Assembly (NCBI GenBank): GCA_003008705.1
Contig: PDUO01000007.1
Coordinates: 1,487,533-1,551,532, forward strand
Length of the DNA: 64,000 nucleotides
Direction: 5' to 3'
Origin: Pezicula radicicola
Lineage: Eukaryota; Ascomycota; Leotiomycetes; Helotiales; Dermateaceae
Position 1 is the first letter of the stretch. Each line of letters starts with the position of its first letter. Below the pieces are notes generated by a model. It was given only the letters and a program-made list of their open reading frames with translations, had not been told where the DNA came from and did not search any database. The position numbers and the translations under genes were made by a program. Positions 1 to 11,594 of the stretch are shown here, piece after piece.

Positions 1-2162
1 CGATAGCGTACTGCGCTGCTAAACAATTACCTCCCAACGCCAGTATTAGCCAAGTGCTCAACTTCATAGTGAAGACTTTTAGAGAGGATCAGCGTGAGTC
101 CGCAGAGATGTAATGGAGCAACAGAAGATCAGTCTACCAAAGTATCTTGTCTTGTGAACTCGAGCTGGTTGTTGCGATGGCGAGAGGGAAGGCTTTAAAT
201 ACCAAAACGATAGTCATGTCGCCAATGCAGCATATATATACTCGTAAGTGAGATGTGAATAGCTGCAACGCAGGCTTTAGACAAGCCCCCAATCGACATT
301 GTGTTTCATTGGCAACTTGGTCCAATCCGGAAAACCATGCAGCCCAGCCCCCGAGCAGATTTCACTGCCCCATGATTGCTAAGGTGCTTCCCAACATCTC
401 GAATCCTTTAGATTCCAGCTTACTCTACCGGCCTCCACCCTGAGGGATTGCGGCAACGGCATCAGAGGTTGTCGTTCTGGCCGCCTCAGACTCGGAAGCG
501 GCTACTTATAAGTAGGTACCCAATAAGCACTCGCCTTGTTCGGAGTCATTTCTCCAAAACCACCGCAGCCAAGGCCGAGCAAAACAAGCAAACGACGACA
601 TAAGCGCGTATAATCGATAGGCAACCTCACACGGCCAGACTAAGACCAAGAAGAGAGAATAACACCAACATACACAGCACCCAAAGGCGCAGTAGTTGTT
701 CCTTCATGCTGGCCTGCTCTACATAACCCTAAAGTCCAACTTCGACCAGACGTTTTCGGCCTTGAGAGGTGGATTTCTGGCGATGCAGCCTAACATAACA
801 AGAAGTAGTTAGTGTTTGGTACGGGGGCGCATAATTGTATCGCGTAGTAGTATGTGCAAATTAGCCTAGTGGCCATGATTAGGAAGGCCTCGTTGGAGGG
901 GAATTGGGTTCATCATGCGACGAGTCGGTCGGAGGAAATCATAGTCGTCGTCGTTAGGGCCAGGATAACCGTGATAGTCTACCACCGGTAATCGTCTAGC
1001 GGCTAAATCAGCCAATTGTGTATGACATGTCGCATATGGAATAAACGGGCCCGGGCCGGGCCCGTGCAACCCAACCCAAACCCTAAAAGAACTGCCTTGC
1101 CCTTCCTCCGTACCAAAATTAGCTGGCTCTATCACTTGGCGACGCATTCATCACTCTATCAGGAAATGATTTTGTAAAGTACTTGCCTGCTTTGTACTCT
1201 TGGCAGCTAAGCATCTTCTCTTGGCTCGAATCAATGGCGGATGAATTCATTACCCTAGCTAATTCCTTCTGTAGCTACGAGTGCTCTCCCTGTGATAGAC
1301 GCCGAGAATCTTCTCGTCTTCCCAACTCCTCAGAATATTCGCTATAATGGCGTTAAAAAAAAGGCGCTTGCGAGGTCCTTTTTCTTCTTCTACAGAGCAA
1401 TAGCTAAGTTTCGTCGGGTCTTAGCAGCGTGTACACTAGCTTGCAGAGCTCGACTCGAATGATGATACTGTATCCCTTCCTGACTGCTGCGGCTCGCTCC
1501 GGACAGAGAAGAGCTTTCTACATCCGAGATCTGTGAGTCATTAGTCGATGTGGCTTAACGAGAGGCCACTCCTGAAAAACTAACAATACATGGTGAATTG
1601 CCTGTTTTGGGGGGAAGTGTAAAGGTAGGGGTGGCTTATAACCCCAACATCCCGTTCTACCTCCAGATAACATCGGCGATGTAGGATGTTAGACCCCAAA
1701 TGCAAGAGACGAGGCGATTCCATCTGCAATATTGGGGTTCGAGTAGCTATAGACCCTAAAAGCATATAAGAGGCACATTATGTTCGTGATGTTGGGTGCT
1801 AAGGTCGAGTTATAGGAGTAGCAAGGGTAGGATCCTGCCCGTCCTGCACCACAAAGGTACAGACCCTATCCAACACTAGGACTACGCCGCTGACCCCAAC
1901 GAGGACATTCATAGTATACTCCAACGACAGGCGCTTAAACCACGAGTTAATAGGTCATGGAACAAGAGCTACAGAATCTGTGCCGAGTTCCAGCCGTAAA
2001 GCTGGTCATTGTTCGTAATGACTCTGGTGATTGAAATATACATATAAATATCTCTTCCGTCGTTCTTAGTGTATGGTATTCGACACCATCATCTCCATTC
2101 CCGATCTAAATCCAAACCACATTCTTATCTATAAAGATCTCCCCTTGTTTTGTCTTGTTATA
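1..2162. other. Intergenic region, no gene supported
   Basis: Only short open frames occur here, with no recognisable domain, good start context or intron pattern. A GC-rich palindromic block of GGGCCC/CCCGGG motifs lies near 1046-1065. A homopolymer A run is present near 1355. The last 100 bases before 2163 should hold the promoter and 5' leader of the secreted protein gene, including a TATA-like stretch near 2038-2052. Confidence 0.6.
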
Positions 2163-4629
2163 ATGAAGGGTTGGATACACTTCGTCCTAGTCGGAGGTGC
2201 GGTTCTCGCTTTAGCAGAAGTGTTAGACCTTGGCCAACTGGACCAATACAAAGCCAGAATAGTAAGTTGTACTATAGACCTTTGCATCTACAATACGAAT
2301 GCTAACGAATTACAAGCAAAATGCTCCTAGCCTAGGGGGCACTACCGTTTGGGTATCGGGGAAAGAGGGTGACGGCTTCGACATAGAACTCTCACCCGAT
2401 GCCAAGGCCAAGATTCAAGGCGTCTTTGACGGCTGCGGTGCGTCTGATAATGAGTGCTATCAGGGCGCCCGAAATGTCCTTCACTCGGCCGACCTACAGA
2501 TCGACGGAGCGCTCGAGCGTCGCGGGTTCGCCCAGCTCCTTTCCAAGACATTTAAGAGCGTCGCTGACGTGTTTCTGGAAATTTCGGCCATTTTATACTC
2601 CCAATGGAAGCTGAGAGCTGAAGAGACAACGGAGCTTGGTTTGTTCGTTCCCGAGCAAGATGCCACAAAGGCCTCAGCACTCGCGGCGGCCACGGCAGTT
2701 ATCATCTCGGCCCAGGGGTCTGGCATTGGCACAGTCACGCCCACTGCTGACCCTACGAAGCTTCAGGGGTACGTCTTAAATTCGGGAACGACATGACACG
2801 AGTACTGACTTGCATTTTCTCTGCAGGACCCAAACCCCATCAGTCACACAGGTTACACAGCCAAGTGATGGCTTCTCCACAGGAGATCTTGCGGCGATCT
2901 TGGATGTCGACCTTGCCCAAAGGATCGACGAACTCATGCATATGATGGTGAACTGCGATGACGGCGTTAAGTTTGATGCTAATACCAGTGGTAGGAGAAG
3001 GAAGCGCGCCGATGGCACATATGGGCAGGCTATCTGCGGTGCCGAGGCGGTCGCATCCATGGCCGGGCCAGGTGGGCCGTTCAACGATCTTCTACTCATC
3101 AACCCAGCCGCGATGCCTTTCGGCTTTGCTGATGGCGCCGGAGAAGCTGCCCGCGCGGCTGGCGTCGTTGGCGATTTTGTATTGGCCTACGCGCCGATGT
3201 TAACGATCGGAGACGAACTCGCCAATCAGCTTGCCACATACCTCCTGGCCCTGGCCATTGATACCATCATCGAGAAGGTTCCCCTCCAGGGGCAGAACCG
3301 CATTGCGTCGTCCCTGGTCACGACGTCTCCCACGGCCACCCAGACGACACCCACCACTTCGCAGACGGGCTGCCCCGATCCTACTCAGACTCCAGTGAGT
3401 AGTACATCGATTCGATATCGTGAATCGCTCCCTCCATTCTGCCCCGTCCACTGACCGTGCGCCTTCATCAGCTTCTCTGTGGGTATCCATACGCAGATGC
3501 TCAGGATTGCGATGCGAAACTTCCCGACCAAATAGACGGCAACCCTGTCTGCGCATCAGTGAGTCTCCTTTACTTACTTCCTGCTGCCCTTCGGAACTCG
3601 GCTGACATGTGCCCCTTTCTCGGCATCTTGACAGGGCGATTATAAAGATTGTGTGTGCAACGCCCCCCCTGGCGCGTACATGGGCATCCTCAAAGAGGAC
3701 CAAGTGACGTTCATCATGGACGTCTGGGACGCGATGCACAATGCTCTTGCCAGCCCTCCTGATGCAGGACCGTCGGCTGAATGTCAACCCGACCAGTTCA
3801 GCGACATCCCGTCCAACGTCTTTGGAAGCGACAAGAACAACGTCTACGCTCACTTCTGTGACGGCTGGGCCGCGGACCAGGCGCAGAAGATGACGGTGGA
3901 CGCGGCGGGTAACAACAGGGTGGTGGAACCGCAGCTGGGACGGCGCACCCCCCCGCCCAACCCGAACACCTGGTCGCACTACAACTTCGACTTGAGTTTC
4001 GCGCCTACGGACCAGAGCCAGAAGTGTGCCCTTGACTGTCAGGATGCGTATTCCCAGATGACAACCGCGTGTTCCAACACTGGAAGTGAGCAGCCATTCC
4101 CCGTTTGTATCTAAATCCTTTCTAACCGTTTCCCTTTACAGCCGTGGGCATCCTGATGGCCAAGACGGGCAAGTTGGACGTGGGCTGCGGTGTCTTCGAC
4201 TACAACATCGTGGGGCCGACAACCCCGCTCGCGCTGCAGGATCGCCAATGCTACGGGAGCAACGACTTCAGCAAACCCGGCGACATCCAGGGGAGCTGGC
4301 AATCGCAGTACACGGGCTGGACGTGCGCGGGGACGGCTCTTAAGACCATCAAGCGCGGCGACCCATCGACTAACATCCACTGGGAGACCATGACCAACGG
4401 CGTGCCCTACCAGTACAACATCTATTGGAAGGATGGTTACGTGCTCGACTTCGACCCGGGCTACGACGAGATCTACCCCGCCAACCCGCTCGCCGTCAAG
4501 GACCCGGGCTCTACGGCCTGCCAGGACTTGCTCGTCGACAACTACAAGAAGTGCGACAATGGCGGTATTGGTGGGAGCATCCAGGCTGGGTGTCTGGTGT
4601 ATGAGTTCAAGGCACAGAAGAGCTCTTAG
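2163..4629 (+). CDS. Secreted Cys-containing protein, 714 aa, six exons, unknown function
   Basis: Exons are 2163-2261, 2317-2768, 2827-3394, 3472-3558, 3635-4085 and 4142-4629; all five introns are GT-AG and the phases close. The ATG at 2163 is chosen because it opens a hydrophobic leader of about 18 residues that looks like a signal peptide; the in-frame ATG at 2073 would bury it. The mature part has an Ala-rich helical N-terminal half, a run of basic residues ending Lys243-Arg244 that could be a kexin cleavage site, a Ser/Thr-rich linker near 345-367, and a Cys-rich C-terminal half with YKDCVCNAPP and several Trp/Tyr/Gly blocks. From memory, this C-terminal half resembles the region that recurs in secreted ascomycete proteins, some linked to GH18 chitinases, but no catalytic domain is visible. 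Extracellular location is inferred; no enzymatic function is claimed. Confidence 0.85.
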
Positions 4630-5492
4630 AGACAAGGAGGGTCTTGTTTCCCACGAAGCTATTGTATCTAGGTATCCGCTGCACTTTGTAGTTGACACAG
4701 TCTGCCATATCCCTTTGTGCATCAAATAGTGCCCAACTTAAAATTGGTAGAGTATGTGCACAGCGCGAATCAGTGAAGGGAGAGCTTAAATAACCTTATG
4801 TTAACGCGTTTACGCGTCAAATGTAACTATTCTAAGTATTTTAGGCCAATACTTACGCGTACCTAAGGACCTAGAGTTAGCCCCTAGTGATGATCTCCCG
4901 AATGCTTAATTCAAAACCTTGAGTGGGCGGGCCACTTGACGCACACAAAGGGATATAGGAGTTTTGAAGTTTTCGAGTAATATCGCTCCCTGGCCCTGTC
5001 AGGTGAAGATTAAGCCCTTATTAGAATAGGTAGTATAGTGCTAATTTAGAGTAAAAAATAACGTTGATTTTTTATAATCTTGTTCTATAATAGGAGTGAG
5101 TTTAGGGGCCGCTTGTCATGGGCCAAGCTATGTGATACCATACTCGTATCCTAGCCACCGCCTTAGCCGCCACCAACTCGCTTCGGACCTAACCGCCCGA
5201 CTACCCAACACTCTGTATTTAGACCTCCCTTCTTCTTTCCTTAGTGGAGAACTCCATTCGACTCGACCATAAAACTTGTATGGTTTCCGTGATCGTGACT
5301 CCGCCTCCCACAGTTCCTGTCTGTTGGTGACGATGCAAGTCAGCCTTGGCATGCTATGAATAGAAATACCTAGGGTACAGTACCTACTTAACCTGCATTA
5401 CCCTTTATTATTTCACCTTTCACCATTTCACCTTGCAACAACCCTTTCCACGCAGAATTGGAATACGATTGCTGTATTTCGCGCCAAACACC
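4630..5492. other. Intergenic region
   Basis: About 860 bases without a supported gene. The stretch 4790-5100 is AT-rich with stop codons in all frames. The 5' leader of the next gene contains a TTTCACC-type direct repeat near 5412-5432. Confidence 0.6.
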
Positions 5493-6729
5493 ATGGAAAC
5501 TCAAGAGCAAAGTCAATTGCTCTCCGTTCCTCACGAAATCCTCCAGGCCATTTACGCCTGCCTCATCCCCAACGCAATCCATGTCTTCCTCCGACAGGGC
5601 AAAATCGCCATCTCGACGTGTATTGTGCCCGATACAGCAGAATATTTGATGGGGATGGAGCGGAAGACTACTGGAGACTGTTCGCACGACACTATTTGGG
5701 CACGTCGACTACGGTCCTCGTGGGGGCCGCACTGGAAATGCGAGGAAGTTGCGCAGAGGATGGCGGGATATCACAGCCACCAAGCTGGCTGCGACTTTGA
5801 TGGCGGTGAAACGACAGTGGCGCTACTTTTCGTGTGCAAGAGGATGTAGGTTGTTAATTGTCACCAGGACGCTATAGCACAGGTTGTTAAGTTATCGCTG
5901 ACAAACTGCTTATACCAGGCACACGCATATCTTAAACTGGATGGCCAGTACTGCCACCTTCCATGTAACGGATCTTGAGACTCTTGACCATTTGGCTCAG
6001 AGCCGCCTCAATTTCGGATCGTCCCTATCCCCGTACGGACTTCTACACGCTGTGGGTCCATTGCTCAGAAAGCTGACTATCACCTTACGACTTCCTCTGT
6101 CATTCTTCGAGGCGGTGAGCAGTGATGCCCCGACATTGAGTCCTTCCGGAAACACCCAGATGCCGGACGTCTCTATGGCAACAATGCATACCACCAACGT
6201 TCGTGGGCGCGACCAGTCAAGCGCGTGGATGCGAGTGTGGCCTGCCCTTGCCGTGCAATTGAAACAGTTACAGAGTCTTCATCTCTGGCTGGACCACGAC
6301 GGCCATTCTTCGTGGTCGTTCGTGGACGAGCGCGCCGCCCTGTCCTCTTTTACTGCGTCCATGTCTCGAGACAAGATTGCTAGTCTGGAGGACGTCTCTG
6401 TCGACCTTCCTAATTTGCATCCTCGCCATGAGAAGCCCGAGCGCCATTTCACAAAAGGCAGTCTCCAACCGCCGGCTTGCGTCACACTGAAAAGGAGATT
6501 GCGCCAGAGGTATTACAGCGAGGAAAATATTCCAGGCCATACAAGGGTGAGTTACGAGGCAGACTTTCCGATTATGCTCGAATTGCTTGAACTTGAGCAC
6601 TCTGGCTTCCAAAACTCAACGCGTGAGGAATTGGAAGATTGGGAGCGAGGGCTCTGGGAAAGGGGCGAGGATGTAAACGATTTGCTTATGTCCTGCGGCG
6701 CTGCGTGTTATTATTATGGTCCACTATGA
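5493..6729 (+). CDS. Fungal hypothetical protein with F-box-like N-terminus, 387 aa
   Basis: Two exons, 5493-5845 and 5919-6729, with a GT-AG intron (branch CGCTGAC near 5896). The start at 5493 sits in CCATGG and replaces a longer upstream frame with no special support. Near residues 9-20 the sequence LLSVPHEILQAIYACL reads as the helical F-box-type opening common in large fungal families. The exon junction gives LLFVCKRM followed by HTHILNW, then a block containing TFHVTDLETLDHL, an arrangement I recognise from Leotiomycete and Dothideomycete orphan proteins. There is no signal peptide or membrane segment. A substrate-adaptor role for SCF ubiquitin ligases is only a possibility; the function is unknown. 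Confidence 0.8.
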
Positions 6730-7086
6730 AACCGTCCAGATATAGGTCAACAGCAACAAATAATGATTTCCAATTCGAGTTTTTAGACGCAAAGCGCACA
6801 GGCCATTGTTGCGTCTTCGACTTTATTGTCTCCTTTACACAGTATTAGCCTTCTTTAACTTATATCGCCCAAGGACGTCTTTACAGAGAGGCAAGACGTG
6901 TTCCACTTATAGTAACTAAACTCCTCTCCCTTTTATTCCCTTATCTAGTATTACAGTCCAGAGTCGACCTTTCCCTACAAGGCCTTGTAGATAATACCAA
7001 CTCGAGAGAAAAAATAACTTATACATTTTTTCGTACAACACAAAATTATACAGCAATTATCTCCATGATAATGTTAGGAAAAGCAC

Positions 7087-8048
7087 CTAAATCCACTGCT
7101 TGACCAAATTCTCCATCTCTCCATCCGTCATTTCCTTCAACCCCAACTTGTCATTCCAAGCGATATCTCTGAAATCTCCACCGTACTCATCTCCAAAGCA
7201 GAAGGGAACATAAAAGTTCATCATCTTTGACATATCTCCCTTCTCCATAGCTCCATACGTCTCCTTAACCAATTCCGAGATGCTGACATTATCAACTTTG
7301 AACTCCGAAGCATTGACACCAGAAGCCTTCGCAACAAGGCCGGTCATCTTCGTCTCAGACATAGCTGCCGAGTAGACATAGATGGACTTATTGCGCGTTG
7401 AAGCGGCGTGCTCCGGCGCAAGGACCTTCGCAACTCCCTCAGCAATTCTCTCCAAAGTACTGGTACAAACGATCTTCTCTCCACCATCATGATACTTAGC
7501 AGTCTTATTCTTCGGATTCGGACCCATCCAACCACTGGACCAAACGAAGCCGAGCATAAATGGACCATTATTAACACTCGACCATTCAATCTTCCCACTC
7601 TCAGCCAGCTCCTCAACAAACTTTCGAATCTCCACTTTATCCTTAACAATGGGTAGTTTTTGTGACGTCTTGTTTTCAAGGTTGGTACTGAATTCACTTG
7701 GGACAATACGTTTTACTCCTGCATCGATGGCGGCATTCATCCAGATTTTGTCGCTTGAGAGACGTGGGTTTGATATGGCGCTCACGATGACGTCTTGGCC
7801 TTTGAAGGCTGCTGTTAGATCTTTTTGGGAGCTGAGATCTACTTTGAGAGATTTGATGGGTGAGGGGACTTTGTTGGTGGAGTCTGCTCTTTGGATTGCT
7901 GTTACGTTAAAACCGGCGCTGGTTAGGGCTGTGAGGACTTTGGAACCTAGGTTCCCGGTTGCCTGTGGGGATTAGTGATGTGTTTCAGGTGGAAGAGGGG
8001 AAAACGTACACCAAGGAGGCCAATGTTGCGAAATGGTGTTGATGACAT
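7087..8048 (-). CDS. NmrA-like / isoflavone reductase family oxidoreductase, 304 aa
   Basis: Two exons on the minus strand, 8048-8010 and 7962-7087, separated by a 47-nt GT-AG intron that splits the Rossmann motif: GLLG ends exon 1 and ATGNLGS starts exon 2, giving the GxxGxxG nucleotide-binding loop at about residues 10-19. Downstream come VIVSAISNP, a short-chain-reductase-like strand, and AGVKRIVPSEFSTN (about residues 88-101), the signature of the NmrA/phenylcoumaran-benzylic-ether-reductase group. Family members bind NADP(H) and either reduce small aromatic substrates or act as redox sensors; which applies here cannot be read from sequence. It is a cytosolic protein without a leader. It converges on the 5493-6729 gene, with about 360 bases between the stop codons. 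Confidence 0.9.
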
Positions 8049-9640
8049 TTTGAAGATTTGAATTTTATTATCGTTCTGAGCGGAAAACTGTACTGTTTGT
8101 TCTTAATGTTGATGTTGTTGAGTGGTTGAATGATTGAGGTAGTGACGAAACTGTTCTTATACTCGATACCCCCTTTGGGCCCAAGCATCTTCGGGCGAAA
8201 AGGGACGAGATTCGGACGAACGGGTTAACTTTAAATAATTATAAAGTCAACTCGAGGTCTAGGGACAACAATTTTCATCGATCTGGCACCATTAGATCTG
8301 GTTGAATAGGATATTGCTTGATAATCCGATATATCAATGACTTTTTTGTGTATACCTAAGTCAACTATGTCGCAAATGGAACGAAGTGCTGAAGCTCGCT
8401 AAAGCGAATTTCCCGGGACGAGGAGCGAGGGCCGAGAACCTAGCTTTTGATTTGTCAGCTTCTTTTTTTTTTTTGGCCTCCAGTTGATTATGTGAGGCGA
8501 AATTTCTCTGAGCTTGACAAGATTCACTGTTAGAATGAAGAGCAGACGCACCCTAGTAGGTTGTTTGTCTTCGCACCGAATTCTTTTACGAAATGTCTTG
8601 AGAGTTATCCAGTTGAAGTTATTGGGTATTTTCGCTAGATGCGTGCTAATGTAGAAGCTCAGTCATAGCCACATATAAGCAACTTTGCCGCCTAGTCGAG
8701 CTGCTCATAAACTTTTCATCAATCATGTGAACTGCACTCATACATCATAAAAATCATCAAACGTGACATACAACACTAAGGATATTCTGCAATAAGCTTT
8801 ATTGTTTTGAACCTGGAATTCAGTTGATTGTTGATCTTTCCTTTGAGCTTAGTTGAAGCTGTTACAAGTCTGCGGCGTACTGTACGACTCATGTTCCTCA
8901 ATGAGGCTGTCAAGTCTTAATTTCTTAAAGCTCTGTGCAAAGAAGTCTTCAACCAGGACCCGGAGTCGATGCCATTCCGAAGCGACCAAGCCTGCTTTCA
9001 CTCCAAGATACACTTTGTGTGATTACAAGAGGCTGGTGTGAGACTGGTAAGCGCGGAGCTCCAAGGTAAGATGAACATTAAAATCTATGGAGAACAAATA
9101 GCATTTACGAGATTGTGAAATTCCCATCTGGGAAGGGTAAAGAACATGAGGTCCAAATACAAACGCCGCGCCTATTAAAGATAATCTCATTACTCCTCCG
9201 TGACTATTACTTTGGCCTCTTATTCAGCTTCTTCTTAAAAACTGCTAGCTTTAACGACTTTACACTATTACCGACTGCCATTCACGTTTTGTTTACAGAT
9301 GAAACAAGTCATCCTATATTGAATCATCAAGTGCCTTCTAGGCTTGTAGTCTTATTAAACTCTATCAGGTAAGCCTGGCGGCACATGTGAATTAAGAATA
9401 AGGCTCTCTGGGTACTTTCCATTTGTTGGTAAATAGGTAACCAATCATGTAGAAACCACCATGGCTACGTAGCTTCTACAGAGCATATTCGCAAGAAGAG
9501 TGGGAGCCTATCTACCCCTCATTGTGCACACACGGCTGTGTTGCAAGCGTCGCTGCACGATAGGCACACTTGGTCGTAAGGCTGAAGCGGAGCCAACACT
9601 TCTGGTTTAAAGCCTCCTAATTTCCTCAATAAAACCTCAC
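8049..9640. other. Intergenic region
   Basis: Promoter side of the NmrA-like gene followed by anonymous DNA. A poly-T run lies near 8463-8475. Small open frames between 8850 and 9375 show no domain, no credible start and no introns, so none is called. Confidence 0.55.
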
Positions 9641-9649
9641 CTATCTCCT

Positions 9650-10000
9650 TTTTCGAACTTGAGAATTGATTTTCTAAATGCTCTGAATATTGTGTACCTT
9701 CAGGCTGAGCTTGTACATCTCGAACTGGACTTGAAAAATAGCATGAAGGAAGATCTCAAATCTGGGAATAAAGTATATGAGAAAGGAGGGGCAATCGAGG
9801 CTAGTTCAATGAGTGATTCTGGAAGTCAAGATGCGATTGAAAAGGTGGATCATCCTGAAGAAGATGATGATCAAGCGGGCGATGACGTCCCAAGGACCTG
9901 TATGGCCTCATTTCAAAGTTTACAATTCACTTATGAGAAATCAATGCCAATGTCCCGATCCTTTTCTGTTCTATTATATAGCGGAAGAACTTGGGATTAA
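9650..10000 (+). pseudogene. Relic of a DUF6594-type gene
   Basis: The open frame read from about 9659 gives a segment containing LNALNIVYLQAELVHLELDL, followed by acidic residues. This is the pattern of the N-terminal helical part of DUF6594 proteins, in which a leucine-rich helix with YLQAEL is followed by an acidic coiled stretch. There is no upstream start with an N-terminal region, and after about residue 80 the frame drifts into unrelated sequence and stops. The three C-terminal membrane helices of the family are absent. An intact relative lies at 18672-19949. I read this as a truncated and decayed copy; the family assignment rests on pattern recognition only. Confidence 0.45.
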
Positions 10001-10803
10001 TTTAAAAGCCATCGATCTATCAGCACCGAAATGTTTCGGAGTTGAGGTATCTCTACAGATAATCTACTTGCTTAAGATGCTAGATATGCAAAATGGATGG
10101 GATTTGAATCCCCGCAAACGTTTATAAGCATTATTTCGTTGAATTTCCATTGCACTACTTATAGAAGAGCAACTCTATTGTTTTATTCTGTGTTCTGTAA
10201 GGAGCAAAGAGAGCTCGAGGAAGGCAAGGGAGGTTATATGCAGGGAATTGTTATTCGACATTGACTTGACCAAGTCGGGGCTAGGTAGAGTAACAGCATT
10301 AGCGTTAGCCAGCGAATGATACTTCTATCCACACTAAAATTACTAGTAAATTCAAGTACCCTACGCGGTACCACCCTATCGTCGCCTAGTACCTCGTCGT
10401 CGCCTAGCCACCACATCGTCAAGCTACGAAAGTCCTTACTGAATAAGAACAACCATTGTTGAAGAAGCAACAAAAAAAGCAAGGCAATTAGTAGAGGTTC
10501 AATAGTTTAGCTAACCACTTAATAAAACCAAACAGAATAATAACGGAAGTGTAAGTTATCGTAAGGGCTTGAATCCACTAGTAATTTTAGTGTGGGTACA
10601 AGTAACACTGGATAGTAATTGCACTCTAGGCCTTATCTCGATTTTGGTAAGTCATTACCGAATATCAAGTACTCAATGCCGAATAACAATTCCCTATATG
10701 TCTATAGGACGCGTAGTTGTAAAGTTATTTCCAAAAAATTAATTTAGTCGCATAAAGATACAAAACGCGCTAGTAGCACTAATCGTCAGTATTCGCTTAG
10801 GCC

Positions 10804-10907
10804 CCGGAGTTTCTAATTTGCCGATATCGTGTTAGCGGCACACTAGTGGTACCAGCCGGAGTTTCTAATTCGCCGATATCATGTCAGCGGCACGCCACTA
10901 GTGACGG
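10804..10907. repeat. Imperfect tandem duplication, 52-bp unit
   Basis: Two adjacent copies of a unit starting CCGGAGTTTCTAATT begin at 10804 and 10856. They share GCCGATATC and AGCGGCAC and end in CACTAGTG-like sequence. Most differences in the first 40 bases are T/C or G/A. The unit is followed by a pair of GCGGCCGAA repeats at 10909-10930. Confidence 0.7.
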
Positions 10908-11594
10908 AAGCGGCCGAAAAGCGGCCGAATAACTCGTGCACGCATACTATTAGTTGGATCTTAGTGCACCCGGCCCGAGGTCGCTAAAAATAATCACCTG
11001 ACCATTTCCGGGTTTGCTGATGTATTAAGTATCTTTTTATATAAATTTAATAATATAATACTTTTAAAATTATATAATTTACTTACTTATATAGCTTGCT
11101 TTCCCTATCTAAAATCAAATGTATTTTAGAAGGGGCCTAAGTGAGACCGACAATTAACCTAACAGCTAAAATTTTCGGAGCTAAAAGGCACCTTAACTTC
11201 CCCTCCCTCAATTAATCCCAGCTGCTAAAGTCGGTCACGAAGAGAAAATAAAAGCTTGGCGTACCCTTCTAGTCCTCCACGGGGAAATCGCCGTGTGGGG
11301 AGCCCCACGTTGTTCAGTTACATCCCAGCAATGAATCCATATCGGCCCGTTCACCAGTGTGCGAAGGAACCAATATGAGCCCATCCTCATTAGCGATCGC
11401 GTTATAAGAGGAAAAGTTCGTCCTATAAATGCCGGGTAGAAAGGAATAGAATGCCGCTTCGATGAGGGGGTAGTCCATATGTGCAAATAACATAGGATAG
11501 AGCTAAGTACCAAGGTATTTATATTAAATGTAGTTATTCCTCAAATTCAATTCGTTTTCTCAGGTTGTCTTCCTTCCCAAGCAAAATAATAAAC
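10908..11594. other. Intergenic region upstream of the GH3 gene
   Basis: Contains an AT-rich block at about 11030-11130 and no supported gene. The final 100 bases form the presumed promoter and leader of the beta-glucosidase gene. An antisense open frame at 11235-11513 has no recognisable features. Confidence 0.5.

Noticed and set aside
1046..1065. GGGCCC/CCCGGG palindrome as a possible hairpin or regulatory site
   Set aside because: Isolated, with no adjacent gene or partner copy; not enough to assign a role.
866..1147. Minus-strand open frame of 93 codons ending in a Pro/Arg-rich stretch
   Set aside because: No start context, no upstream exon, no domain; the interval includes a GC palindrome that favours chance open frames.
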